64,000 nt of DNA from Koleobacter methoxysyntrophicus (GCF_017301615.1 NZ_CP059066.1:2215001-2279000), one strand, 5' to 3'; counted from the first letter of the stretch, positions 24,749-32,223 are shown. Made by a program: numbers and translations. Notes: generated from the sequence alone by a model not told the origin.

Positions 24749-26506
24749 TTACTTCTTTTTTACACTAGCAAAAACTTTTTTTATTTCACCGAGAGTCATA
24801 ACTTTTTTACCAATATTAAGGTCAAAGACATCATTTATATCATCAGTAACCTCATCTGCATAATCAAAAAGATAGTGGTTTGCATCTATATGGCTGCAAG
24901 AGACTAGACGCAAGGTATTAAGGATTTTTTCAATTGAGTATTTATTGCCAAGCCTGAGTTCAACGATTCTTGCAATTATTAAGGCTATAAAACAGATTAA
25001 AAAATGTGCATTAATGTGATCCTTTCTAGTAAGGTAGACCGGCCTTGCATCTAAGTTGCTTTTGGTTATTTTAAAAGACTCCTCTATCCTCCAAAGGTCC
25101 CTATATAGTTCAATAATACGATCATCTGACTCATCGAGTTCACTTGTAACTATAGCGTAATACCCATCTAATAGTTCATCTTGCTTTATCTTTTCTTCGT
25201 CTAAAAATAACTTTTTCCCCGTATCTAATACTTCTCCTGTAACTTTATCAAACTCAATATTAGCAACATAGTTAGCAGCACCATAAGAAGTAGCTTTTTG
25301 ATATTTAGAGGGGTTTTTTATAAGGTCAACTGCCTTAGCAATAACAGCTTCTCTTTGCCTTCTAGCACGCTCAGCATATTTATGACTATAAAAGATAACC
25401 TGCTTTTGGTCTATTAGAACTTTCTTCTTTTTCTTTTTACCATTTTTATATGTACCCACAGTCACATTAATTTCAGTAGGGATGATTCTTGATTTCCTTT
25501 TATAGTCATTACCTATCCATGTATAACCTTCATCATCAAGCACATAAGATTTAAAATCACTGCTAGCAGCTCTTACACTTTTACTGTATATGTATCCATC
25601 ACCTAAAATAGTATTAAAAGCAATATTATCACCACTATGAAGTCCTTTATCTGCAACAACTATAATTTTTTTTGTTTTAAATTGCTTTTTAATATCTTTT
25701 AAAACAGGCATTAGTGTTTGCGAATCATGGGTATTCCCTTGGAAAAGTTGATAAGAAATGGGAATTCCTAGCCTATCTACCGCAAGCCCCATCTGTACAA
25801 TAGGATCAGGGCGATGTTCTTTGCAAGCGCCTTTTCTTCTAAAATCATCCTCTTTGTCTATTTCAAAGTAATAATTTGTTACATCGTAATATACAAGATC
25901 AGTCTTCCTATCATACTGCTTTACAATCTGCTCATGAATAAATTTTTGTGCATCTTTTTCAATCTTATTAAAATGTGTTAAACAATTATATACATCATCC
26001 AATGTAAAATCTGCCTTATCAAAAAACCGGTCTTTAATCTCAACCGTTGCTTTTTTGGAGCAAGGATAGAGAAGTCTTGCAAAAAGTAAAACTTTCATTA
26101 TGCTGTTTGAATTAAATTTAAAGTTTTCGTGCCTTTGCTTGTTATTAAAAAATCTATCAAGTTCTAATTCATGGTAAACCTTACTGAATACAACATGTCC
26201 AAAGTTTTTTCTATTTTGAACGTTTCGATCTACTTGACTATCGGCATCAATAGTAATTACAAGCTGTTTATTTTTCTTGCGTTCAGCATCCATTTGTTTT
26301 GCAACTTGAGTGAAATGTGCTATTGGGTCATCGTATATTTTTTCAAGTTCATCAAGGTAGCCCAAAGATTTAATAACCTTATGCTTGGTTTTTCCTTCTT
26401 TATCACGATAGTTATGCATTATTAGCAAATATGTTCTGCCGGTTTTTTTGGAATAATTTTTGGCTAAAAACATAATATGCTCCTTTACGTTAAGATTTAA
26501 TTTCAC
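24749..26506 (-). CDS. IS1634-family DDE transposase
   Basis: 585 aa, IS4 superfamily. N-terminal part KVIKSLGYLDELEKIYDDP, then a core with YYDVTNYYFEIDKED (first Asp), KIIVVADKGLHSGDNIAFN (second Asp) and the YREK-like region LYRDLWRIEESFKITKSNLD with the catalytic Glu. Ends with IKKVFASVKKK. No frameshift or stop seen, so it is probably functional. It lies opposite in direction to the phage genes. Confidence 0.9.
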   Translation of the reverse strand: MKLNLNVKEHIMFLAKNYSKKTGRTYLLIMHNYRDKEGKTKHKVIKSLGYLDELEKIYDDPIAHFTQVAKQMDAERKKNKQLVITIDADSQVDRNVQNRKNFGHVVFSKVYHELELDRFFNNKQRHENFKFNSNSIMKVLLFARLLYPCSKKATVEIKDRFFDKADFTLDDVYNCLTHFNKIEKDAQKFIHEQIVKQYDRKTDLVYYDVTNYYFEIDKEDDFRRKGACKEHRPDPIVQMGLAVDRLGIPISYQLFQGNTHDSQTLMPVLKDIKKQFKTKKIIVVADKGLHSGDNIAFNTILGDGYIYSKSVRAASSDFKSYVLDDEGYTWIGNDYKRKSRIIPTEINVTVGTYKNGKKKKKKVLIDQKQVIFYSHKYAERARRQREAVIAKAVDLIKNPSKYQKATSYGAANYVANIEFDKVTGEVLDTGKKLFLDEEKIKQDELLDGYYAIVTSELDESDDRIIELYRDLWRIEESFKITKSNLDARPVYLTRKDHINAHFLICFIALIIARIVELRLGNKYSIEKILNTLRLVSCSHIDANHYLFDYADEVTDDINDVFDLNIGKKVMTLGEIKKVFASVKKK

Positions 26507-26638
26507 TAGTTATTATATCATATTTAGCCATATTTGTCCACTATTTTAAGCAAAAATTTGACAAAAAAATATGCCTGAAATCGTTATATTTAGTGCGCTT
26601 TTGACAACGGTGTTATTTGATATACTTCCGAAGAAACG

Positions 26639-26713
26639 GGAGTTTTTTACTTCAGCCTATTTTTATTTTTTTTTGCAAAAGCCGCTTGATTTTTTTAGGC
26701 GACCCATTTATAA
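26639..26713 (+). repeat. Right copy of 75-bp direct repeat
   Basis: Exact copy of 24578-24652 on the far side of the IS1634-type element. Confidence 0.9.
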
Positions 26714-26744
26714 TATTAGTGTAAGACTAAAAAATCAAGTGGTT
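26682..26744. promoter_or_regulatory. Inverted pair of putative integrase arm sites at the right end
   Basis: CCGCTTGATTTTTTTAG at 26682-26698 faces ACTAAAAAATCAAGTGG at 26726-26742. The second is a 19/20 match (inverted) to 11344-11363 beside attL. Paired repeats at both ends of an integrated element are what arm-type binding sites of a tyrosine integrase look like. Binding is inferred. Confidence 0.5.
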
Positions 26745-26799
26745 AATTAGTTTTTACTGAAAATATTTTTAATTAGTAGAAAATGTTAAATTTCCCAAC

Positions 26800-26847
26800 G
26801 AATGGGGTTCAAGAGGTCGGGGGTTCAAATCCCTCCACTCAGACCAG
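26800..26847 (+). other. attR of the 15.6-kb element (tRNA-Pro 3' half copy)
   Basis: Exact 48-base copy of 11212-11259. The preceding bases do not form a tRNA 5' half, so this is not a functional tRNA. It is followed by a copy of the tRNA terminator. Confidence 0.9.
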
Positions 26848-26854
26848 CAAAAAC

Positions 26855-26883
26855 CGCTTGTCCGTATGGATGAGCGTTTTTTT
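26855..26883 (+). terminator. Duplicated tRNA-Pro terminator (inner copy)
   Basis: CGCTTGTCC / GGATGAGCG stem (one G-T and one mismatch), GTAT loop, seven T. Nearly the same as 29212-29239. Confidence 0.65.
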
Positions 26884-26909
26884 GTTATTTTCTGAAAATC
26901 TTCTAAAAT

Positions 26910-27856
26910 CGCCGAAAATCAGGGCGGTAGCCAACACTGTAAAAATAGGCTCTGCTGCCATAGAAGTAAGAGAAGGATTTAACAAAAAACTATTTCAAGA
27001 AATAATAAGTATATTGTTAGCATCATGTTCTGATGAGACAACCTTACAGGTGCTTCATGAGCCGGGGCGTTCAGCGGGGACAGATTCCTATATGTGGCTT
27101 TACCGAACAGGGCGGGATGGACCGTCTATCATCCTCTATGATTACCAGACTACACGAGCAAGCAAACATCCTGAACGATTTTTGTCGGGATTCAAAGGAT
27201 ACCTGCATGTTGACGGATATGCGGGTTATAATCGACTGCCCAATATTACTTTAGTCGGATGTTGGGCTCATGCCAGGCGAAAATTTGATGAAGCACTCAA
27301 AGCTTTGCCTGCGGATAAACGTAATACACATGTAGCAGCCAAAGAAGGGCTTAATTTTTGCAACCAGCTTTTTGCAATAGAACGAGACCTCAAGGATCTA
27401 ACACCCAAGCAGCGATATGAGGCTCGTTTAGAGCGCAGCCGTCCTGTTTTGGATGCTTTTTTGGCGTGGCTGAAATATCAAAGACCAAGAGTATTGCCTA
27501 AAAGCGCCTTTGGTCAGGCTATACAATACTGCCTTAATCAATGGGATAAATTAAAAGCCTTTATGGTGGATGGTCGCTTGGAGCTTGACAATAACCGCAG
27601 TGAGAGGTCTATAAAGCCTTTTGTCATAGGTCGCAAGAATTGGCTGTTTTCAAACGCCCCTAGAGGTGCAACCTCAAGCGCTACCATTTATAGTATTGTT
27701 GAAACCGCAAAAGAAAATGGTCTGAATCCACTTATGTATCTTATGTACCTTTTTGAAAAGCTTCCCAATATGGACATTAAGGATAAGGATGCATTAGATG
27801 AACTCATGCCCTGGTCTGCTACTTTGCCCGAAGTTTGTAAGGTGAAAAATATGTAA
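26910..27856 (+). pseudogene. IS66 remnant: TnpA tail fused in frame to TnpC C-terminal part
   Basis: The first about 35 codons (AVANTVKIGSAAIEVREGFN) look like the C-terminus of the IS66 accessory protein TnpA. From about 27020 the frame continues as the C-terminal half of the IS66 transposase TnpC (SDETTLQVLHEPGR; HVDGYAGYNRLPNITLVGCW; AHARRKFDEALKALP; LDNNRSERSIKPFVIGRKNW). The whole of tnpB and the N-terminal half of tnpC are deleted, so the transposase is dead, but the fusion kept the frame open. Reading through to 26783 adds att sequence that is not real coding. Confidence 0.8.
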
Positions 27857-27861
27857 TTTTG

Positions 27862-27901
27862 AACCCTCATCTTTTTAAGGTGAGGGTTATTTGACGCTTA
27901 C
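27862..27901 (+). repeat. IS66 right terminal end
   Basis: Read on the reverse strand this begins GTAAGCGTCAAATAACCC, the form of an IS66-family terminal inverted repeat, followed by an AACCCTCA...TGAGGGTT hairpin. The matching left end is missing. Confidence 0.6.
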
Positions 27902-27958
27902 ATCCCTCGACTCCTCCTTGACCTCCGGCTGCGGCCTAATTTTTTTTGGTGAGGGGTT

Positions 27959-27987
27959 TTGAAAAATGTTTTGATTTTTATTATAAT
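27959..27987 (+). promoter_or_regulatory. Promoter of the HEPN/MNT pair
   Basis: TTGAAA, 17-base spacer, TATAAT; 21 bases before the HEPN start codon. Confidence 0.75.
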
Positions 27988-28008
27988 TTAAGAAGGAGCG
28001 TGGATTAA

Positions 28009-28383
28009 GTGAGTAATAACAATAAAGTCGTTAGGGCGTGGTTGAAGCGGGCTGAATATGATTTGGAAACGGCAAAAGCTATGCTGGAAGCCAGACGGTA
28101 CCTATATGTAGGAGTTATGGCGCAGCAGGCGGTTGAAAAGTTGTTTAAAGCAGTTTATTTTAAAAAATTTCGAAAGGAAGCTCCGAGAACACATAATCTT
28201 GTATATCTTGCTGAATTGGTTGATATATCTGAACTGGATCTAAATTTTCTAGGGAAGTTAACGTATCTTTATTCTGAGTCTAGATATTCTTTGACGATAA
28301 GTATAACAAAGAATGAAGCAAAGGAAGTATATAAGAAGTGTTTGGAGGTATTTTCATGGTTGAAGAAAGAATTGTTAAAATAA
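28009..28383 (+). CDS. HEPN domain protein (toxin of a HEPN/MNT pair)
   Basis: 124 aa, all-helical HEPN fold typical of proteins paired with minimal nucleotidyltransferases (WLKRAEYDLETAKAMLEARR, QQAVEKLFKAVYF). R55-x6-H62 (FRKEAPRTH) fits the HEPN RNase motif. In characterised type VII pairs HEPN is an RNase toxin that the MNT partner adenylylates; that role is inferred here. GTG start with AAGAAGGAG upstream. It overlaps the next gene by 28 bases. Confidence 0.88.
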   Translation: MSNNNKVVRAWLKRAEYDLETAKAMLEARRYLYVGVMAQQAVEKLFKAVYFKKFRKEAPRTHNLVYLAELVDISELDLNFLGKLTYLYSESRYSLTISITKNEAKEVYKKCLEVFSWLKKELLK

Positions 28384-28664
28384 TAAATGATTACGTCAGG
28401 GATATTAAGCAGAATATCCCTGACTGTAAGGTGTATCTCTTCGGCTCATATGCCTGCGGGCAGCCTACCGTTCACAGCGATATAGATATTGCTGTTATTT
28501 CCGATTATTTTAAGGGAATGAGGCGGATGGATGCAGGGCTTATTTTGTACAAATTAGCGAGGAAGTATAAAGTTGATATTCAGCCTTTGGCGTTTACTCA
28601 GAAGGATGTTGAGGAGAATACTTTTGTTAGAGATGAAATTATTGCAAAAGGAAGGGAAATGTAG
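28356..28664 (+). CDS. MNT-type nucleotidyltransferase (antitoxin of HEPN/MNT pair)
   Basis: 102 aa. Polymerase-beta fold signature GSYACGQPTVHSDIDIAVIS (G-S-x10-D-x-D). Start at ATG 28356 because TTGGAGG lies 7 bases upstream, inside the HEPN gene; an upstream frame start at 28338 lacks a site. Overlapping order toxin-antitoxin is the usual arrangement. It likely keeps the second att-bounded segment in the chromosome or acts in defence. Confidence 0.88.
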   Translation: MVEERIVKIINDYVRDIKQNIPDCKVYLFGSYACGQPTVHSDIDIAVISDYFKGMRRMDAGLILYKLARKYKVDIQPLAFTQKDVEENTFVRDEIIAKGREM

Positions 28665-28725
28665 AGATTTTACAAACTAATGTTCGATTAACAGTTAAAA
28701 AATATCATACTTTACGTATTCATAA

Positions 28726-28953
28726 ATGCCGGTTTCCAAAAGGGCCCGGCTTAATGAGGTGGAATGGGAAGAAGTTGAGCTTGCTAAGAATTTCCCTGTG
28801 GATTGGGTCGTAGAAGAGGAAAAGAGAGCTTTGGAAATGTACGACGGGAGGTGCCCAAATAGTTTCCATATTGAGCCCTACATATTCGATAACGATGAGA
28901 TATGCCGGGGTATGTTACAAGACATTATTGCAGCAGGCAGCCGTAACGGGTGA
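28726..28953 (+). CDS. Unrecognised short frame, 75 aa
   Basis: Acidic protein (RARLNEVEWEEVELAKNF, IEPYIFDNDEICRGML). No ribosome site at its ATG, and codon use is richer in GC than the phage genes, so it may be a fragment of a longer gene broken upstream. Its stop overlaps the GTG of the next frame (GTGA). Not recognised. Confidence 0.35.
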   Translation: MPVSKRARLNEVEWEEVELAKNFPVDWVVEEEKRALEMYDGRCPNSFHIEPYIFDNDEICRGMLQDIIAAGSRNG

Positions 28954-29111
28954 TTATCACAAAAGGACAAGTACAGGTCAAACCCTCATTAAAAGAACAG
29001 TTTCCTAAATTCCTGGCGATTGCGGAGAGCTATTGGCAAGGTCCTCAAAACATTAGTTATCCGGAAATCTTGATTAAAGGTAGTATTCAGGTATTAGAAC
29101 AGCTAACTTAA
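28950..29111 (+). CDS. Unrecognised short frame, 53 aa
   Basis: GTG start overlapping the previous stop by four bases; ITKGQVQVKPSLKEQFPKF, then AIAESYWQGPQNISYPEIL. Together with the preceding frame it could be one gene split by a frameshift, or a coupled pair. It ends 46 bases before the third att copy. Not recognised. Confidence 0.35.
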   Translation: MIITKGQVQVKPSLKEQFPKFLAIAESYWQGPQNISYPEILIKGSIQVLEQLT

Positions 29112-29157
29112 ACGCAGAAAGAGACGTATCTTCGTAGAACATACCGTATTACCTATA

Positions 29158-29204
29158 GATGGGGTTTAAGAGGTCGGGGGTTCAAATCCCTCCACTCAGA
29201 CCAG
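29158..29204 (+). other. Third att copy (outer attR, original chromosome junction)
   Basis: 47-base copy of the tRNA-Pro 3' half with one change (TTTAAG for TTCAAG). It is followed by the terminator and the chromosomal yggS region, so this is likely the original right junction of the site. Confidence 0.85.
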
Positions 29205-29211
29205 CAAAAAC

Positions 29212-29239
29212 CGCTTGTCCGTAAGGATGAGCGTTTTTT
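29212..29239 (+). terminator. tRNA-Pro terminator (outer copy)
   Basis: CGCTTGTCC / GGATGAGCG stem, GTAA loop, six T. Presumably the original terminator of tRNA-Pro before the insertions. Confidence 0.7.
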
Positions 29240-29357
29240 GTTATTTTCTGAAAATTTCCTGATTCTAAAATCATCCACATTGAATTTTTTGGACAGCATA
29301 GAAGGAAAAGAAAAACCTTTGAAGAATTATAAAAGAAATGTCCAAAGGAGGGTTTGT

Positions 29358-30551
29358 ATGGAAAACGGTAAAGTGATTAGATTCCCCTCCCCAAAGAAAA
29401 AAAGGATCGGCAGGGTTATTTTCATAGCTGTAATAATTGGGATTGTAGTTTTGACAGCTTTTAAAGCATACCACGGTTCATACAAAATATGTATGGCAGA
29501 ATACGGATATATTAAACCAGCTGTAGAAGGAAATGGTATAATCATAAGAAAAGAAAAGGTGATAAAGGCCCCTATATCGGGCAATGTTAATTTTTTAGTT
29601 GCAGAAAATACAAGGGTTAGAACCGGAGATGTAATAGCAGAAATTACGGATCCTACCTGTGATCTTAATAAAATAAATCAAAGAATAGAGGAAATAGACT
29701 TAGAAATAAAAAAACTAGAGAGCGAGCATAATGCCAAAGGTTTAGCCGGTTTAAAAATTTCAGAAATAGAGGAAAAGATTCAAAAGAGATTGGAAGACAT
29801 CAAAACTTCAATAGAAAATGGCGATCTATCTTCGTCAATCATTTACAAAAGGGAAATTGAGTCTCTCCTGAATAGAGAAAAAGATGTAAGAAGGGAATTT
29901 TTAGAGCCCTTGGAAAGATTAGAAAAAGAAAAACGGGTTCTGCTTGATAAAAAAGAAGAAGCCTGTGTATCCCTAAAAGCACCTTTTTCCGGCATTGTTT
30001 CTTATAAAATTGATGGTTTTGAAGAAGTATATAATACTGAAAATCTGGAGGAGCTGTCAGAGGTTGATATTAAAGGATTAAACTCTGGTATAATAAATAC
30101 CAAGACCAATCAAAAAAAAGTAGGGGAACCGGTTTTCAAAATAATAGATAATTTTAAATGGTATCTAATAGCAGAAGTAGATCCATCCTATGAAGATTTA
30201 TTGAGGGCCGAAAAACAGGGTTCTGTATGGATTGAATTTTCTGAAGGGGATAGTGTGCGGTCTAAAATTTATAAAAAATTGGACAACGGGAGATTGATAT
30301 TTGAAGTTATAGACCATTTTGATAATTTAGCTTTTCAGAGAAAGGCTAAATTCAAAATTGTAAAAAATATGGAATTTGGAATTGTAATTCCTGTTTCTGC
30401 TGTTGTAGTTGAAAATGGCGAACAGGGTGTTATAATAAAAGGACAGGGGGGAAAGCAATTTAAAAAAATCGATATTCTTTACAGTAATGCTGAGCAGGCT
30501 GTAGTGGAAGGTTTAAAGAGGTGGGAGCAGGTGTTAATAACTAAAAAATAA
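29358..30551 (+). CDS. HlyD-family membrane-fusion-like protein
   Basis: 397 aa. One N-terminal membrane span (RIGRVIFIAVIIGIVVLTAF), a lipoyl/barrel-sandwich part (VIKAPISGNVNFLVAENTRV, then RTGDVIAEI), a coiled-coil hairpin (about residues 110-210), and the second half-barrel (CVSLKAPFSGIVSYKIDGFE). This is the layout of HlyD-type adaptors; no partner transporter is adjacent. In several Clostridia a gene like this precedes yggS-sepF, so a role at the envelope or division site is possible. Start at ATG 29358 with AAAGGAGGG; the open frame upstream reads tRNA-flanking sequence. Confidence 0.75.
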   Translation: MENGKVIRFPSPKKKRIGRVIFIAVIIGIVVLTAFKAYHGSYKICMAEYGYIKPAVEGNGIIIRKEKVIKAPISGNVNFLVAENTRVRTGDVIAEITDPTCDLNKINQRIEEIDLEIKKLESEHNAKGLAGLKISEIEEKIQKRLEDIKTSIENGDLSSSIIYKREIESLLNREKDVRREFLEPLERLEKEKRVLLDKKEEACVSLKAPFSGIVSYKIDGFEEVYNTENLEELSEVDIKGLNSGIINTKTNQKKVGEPVFKIIDNFKWYLIAEVDPSYEDLLRAEKQGSVWIEFSEGDSVRSKIYKKLDNGRLIFEVIDHFDNLAFQRKAKFKIVKNMEFGIVIPVSAVVVENGEQGVIIKGQGGKQFKKIDILYSNAEQAVVEGLKRWEQVLITKK

Positions 30552-30574
30552 AATATGACTATCCCCTTAGCTCA

Positions 30575-30712
30575 GGGAGGATTATAAATGGCATCCCTCC
30601 GCTTGCCGCTTGCTCCTCTCTTAGCTCTGCTTTCTCTGGAATTTGGCTCTCCGCCATTACAGGCTAGGAGCCAAATTAACAGTCGCTTATGTGTTTGCCA
30701 TTTATTCAACCG
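30575..30712. repeat. Nested inverted-repeat unit between the HlyD-like gene and yggS
   Basis: Outer arms ATAAATGGCA (30582-30592 area) and TGCCATTTAT (30702-30712 area), inner arms AATTTGGCTC and GAGCCAAATT, and a GGAGG/CCTCC pair at the left. Base composition is richer in C and G than the flanking genes. Could be a small non-autonomous transposon (MITE-like) or a structured RNA. No matching second copy occurs in this window. Confidence 0.45.
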
Positions 30713-30749
30713 AACTTACTATTTCCTGAGTAAAGTATATAGCCATTAA
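30588..30749 (+). CDS. Possible 53-aa ORF inside the inverted-repeat unit
   Basis: ATG with CAGGGAGG 7 bases upstream. It reads ASLRLPLAPLLALLSLEFGS and then a Cys-x-Cys region, superficially like a signal peptide. Codon use (CTC, CGC, CCG) is unlike the neighbours and the frame runs through both palindrome arms, so it is probably fortuitous. Confidence 0.2.
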   Translation: MASLRLPLAPLLALLSLEFGSPPLQARSQINSRLCVCHLFNRTYYFLSKVYSH

Positions 30750-30779
30750 ATAAAAAAAAATAAACGGGAGGGCTCTCAG

Positions 30780-31472
30780 ATGGTTGATGTAATTAAAAAT
30801 TTACAAGTAATAAAAAAAAGGGTTGCTGAATCTGCAATGAAAACAAATAGGAAACTTGATGATATAAAAATAATTGCTGTTACAAAAAACGTTGAAGTAG
30901 AGAGGATACTTGAAGCGATTCAAGGAGGGATAGATGCCATTGGGGAAAACAGAGTCCAGGAAGCTTTAATAAAATATCCTTTAATAGAAAAAGAGATCGA
31001 ATGGCATATGATCGGTTATTTACAAAGAAATAAAGCCAAAAAAGCCGTAGAGCATTTTGATTTAATTCAATCCCTTGATAGGATTTCCTTAGCCCAGGAG
31101 CTTGATAAAAGGGGTAAACAGCAAAATAAAATAGTAAATGTCCTGGTACAGGTTAATGTTTCCGGTGAAGAATCTAAATCAGGTATTTCCCCCGAAGAAA
31201 CTGTGGAATTTATAAAATCGTTATCCGATTATGAAAATATACTGATAAAGGGTTTAATGACTATAGCACCGTATACTGATGACCCTGAAGAAACCAGGCC
31301 GTATTTTGCAAGGATGAAAGGGTTGTTTGATGAGGTTCACAAACTTAAGGGCCGTAATATAGATATTGAATATCTTTCGATGGGTATGACCAATGATTTT
31401 GAAGTGGCAATAGAAGAGGGTTCTAATATGATCAGGATTGGAACGGGGATTTTCGGTGAACGAAATTATTAA
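30780..31472 (+). CDS. yggS: YggS family PLP homeostasis protein
   Basis: 230 aa PLP-binding barrel without known catalytic activity, controlling free pyridoxal phosphate. PLP lysine in IIAVTKNV (about residue 36), GENRVQEAL, WHMIGYLQRNKAK, and the phosphate-binding SMGMTNDFEVAIEEGSNMIR, then IGTGIFG. GGGAGGG ribosome site. First of the division cluster yggS-sepF-yggT-divIVA (ylmE-H in Bacillus). Confidence 0.95.
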   Translation: MVDVIKNLQVIKKRVAESAMKTNRKLDDIKIIAVTKNVEVERILEAIQGGIDAIGENRVQEALIKYPLIEKEIEWHMIGYLQRNKAKKAVEHFDLIQSLDRISLAQELDKRGKQQNKIVNVLVQVNVSGEESKSGISPEETVEFIKSLSDYENILIKGLMTIAPYTDDPEETRPYFARMKGLFDEVHKLKGRNIDIEYLSMGMTNDFEVAIEEGSNMIRIGTGIFGERNY

Positions 31473-31488
31473 TTAGGGGGAAGGCAAA

Positions 31489-31935
31489 GTGAAGGGGAAT
31501 TTGCTGAATAAATTTTTTTATTTCATAGGCCTTGACGATCCAGAAGAGGACAGTGAAAAATTAGAAACAGAAAATACATATTTCTTGAACCGTAAAGCAG
31601 AGGAAAAAATAAACAGGGGTAAGGTTATAAATTTTAATAGTAAAAAAAATATGAGGGTAATTTTGCGAGAACCGAGCCGATATGAGGACGTGCTGGAAAT
31701 CTCGGAAAATCTGAAAAATGATAAACCGGTTATAATAAACCTTAAAAACATGGATAAAGATAATGCAAAGAGATTAATAGACTTTTTAAGCGGTGTTATT
31801 TATGCCATTGACGGAAATATAAAGAAAATCGAAAATGGGATTTTTCTTGTAGTTCCGGCTAATATAGATATTTCGGGAGATTTTAGCTATAGGTCCGTTG
31901 AAGAAAATATCTTCCCGTGGGATAATGGTAATTAA
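31489..31935 (+). CDS. sepF: Cell division protein SepF
   Basis: 148 aa. N-terminal membrane-binding helix (LLNKFFYFIGL), acidic linker, and C-terminal SepF domain (VILREPSRYEDVLEISENLK, then KPVIINLKNMDKDNAKRLID, FLSGVIYAIDG). It bundles FtsZ filaments and links them to the membrane. GTG start with GGGGGAAGG upstream, 16 bases after yggS. Confidence 0.95.
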   Translation: MKGNLLNKFFYFIGLDDPEEDSEKLETENTYFLNRKAEEKINRGKVINFNSKKNMRVILREPSRYEDVLEISENLKNDKPVIINLKNMDKDNAKRLIDFLSGVIYAIDGNIKKIENGIFLVVPANIDISGDFSYRSVEENIFPWDNGN

Positions 31936-31956
31936 AAATAAAGGGGTGAACGTCAG

Positions 31957-32223
31957 TTGATTTACAGAACTATTAACTTAATCTTTGATGTAATTTCCTT
32001 ACTTATTATGATTAGGGTTATACTTTCCTGGATAAGGCTCTATCCTTCTCATCCCTCTATTAGATTTGTTTATGAAGTTACGGAACCTATTTTAGAACCT
32101 ATCAGACAGGTTTTGAGCCGCTTAATACCGTCTTATAGAACTTCACCTATTGATTTTTCGCCTGTTATTGCTATATTTCTTTTAAGGTTAATAAGGAATA
32201 TAATTATTGATATTGTATTTTAA
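31957..32223 (+). CDS. YggT family membrane protein (YlmG)
   Basis: 88 aa with two hydrophobic spans and the family pattern MIRVILSWIRLYPSHPSIRF, then VTEPILEPIRQVLSRLIPSY. TTG start with AGGGGTGAA upstream. Between sepF and divIVA-like genes, the conserved position; believed to act in division or membrane organisation. Confidence 0.92.
   Translation: MIYRTINLIFDVISLLIMIRVILSWIRLYPSHPSIRFVYEVTEPILEPIRQVLSRLIPSYRTSPIDFSPVIAIFLLRLIRNIIIDIVF

Larger units (their letters stand above)
24653..26638. mobile_element. IS1634-family insertion sequence with 75-bp target duplication
   Basis: 1986 bp. The ends match as inverted repeats (left begins CTTTTCTTCGGAAG, right end reads CGTTTCTTCGGAAG on the other strand, with weaker similarity further in). 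One transposase gene of 585 aa on the reverse strand. Long and variable target duplications are a known property of IS1634/IS1549 elements, which fits the 75 bp seen here. Confidence 0.88.
11212..26847. mobile_element. Decayed prophage integrated in tRNA-Pro, 15.6 kb
   Basis: Bounded by the 48-bp att cores. Genes run left to right in phage order: integrase, small early proteins, primase, YjcQ, terminase small subunit, tail-tip protein, XkdX, XhlA-like, amidase, holin. The large terminase, portal, capsid and tail-tube genes are absent, and an IS21 element sits at that point. A second insertion (IS1634 family) lies near the right end. Without the two IS elements it is about 11 kb. No repressor or excisionase gene was recognised. 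It is much more AT-rich than the flanking chromosome. Confidence 0.85.
26848..29204. mobile_element. Second, 2.4-kb att-bounded segment
   Basis: Lies between the att copies at 26800-26847 and 29158-29204. About 105 bases after both copies (att core, terminator and a TTGTTATTTTCTGAAAAT stretch) are near-identical, so an earlier integration or a duplication of the chromosomal junction occurred here. It has no integrase of its own. It contains an IS66 remnant, a HEPN/MNT pair and two unidentified short frames. Confidence 0.6.

Noticed and set aside
26800-26847. Second tRNA-Pro gene (also at 29158-29204)
   Set aside because: Only the 3' half is present at both places; no acceptor 5' strand or D arm.
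26783-26909. N-terminal extension of the IS66 frame through attR
   Set aside because: These codons are tRNA-derived and terminator sequence that happens to lack stops; no ribosome site.
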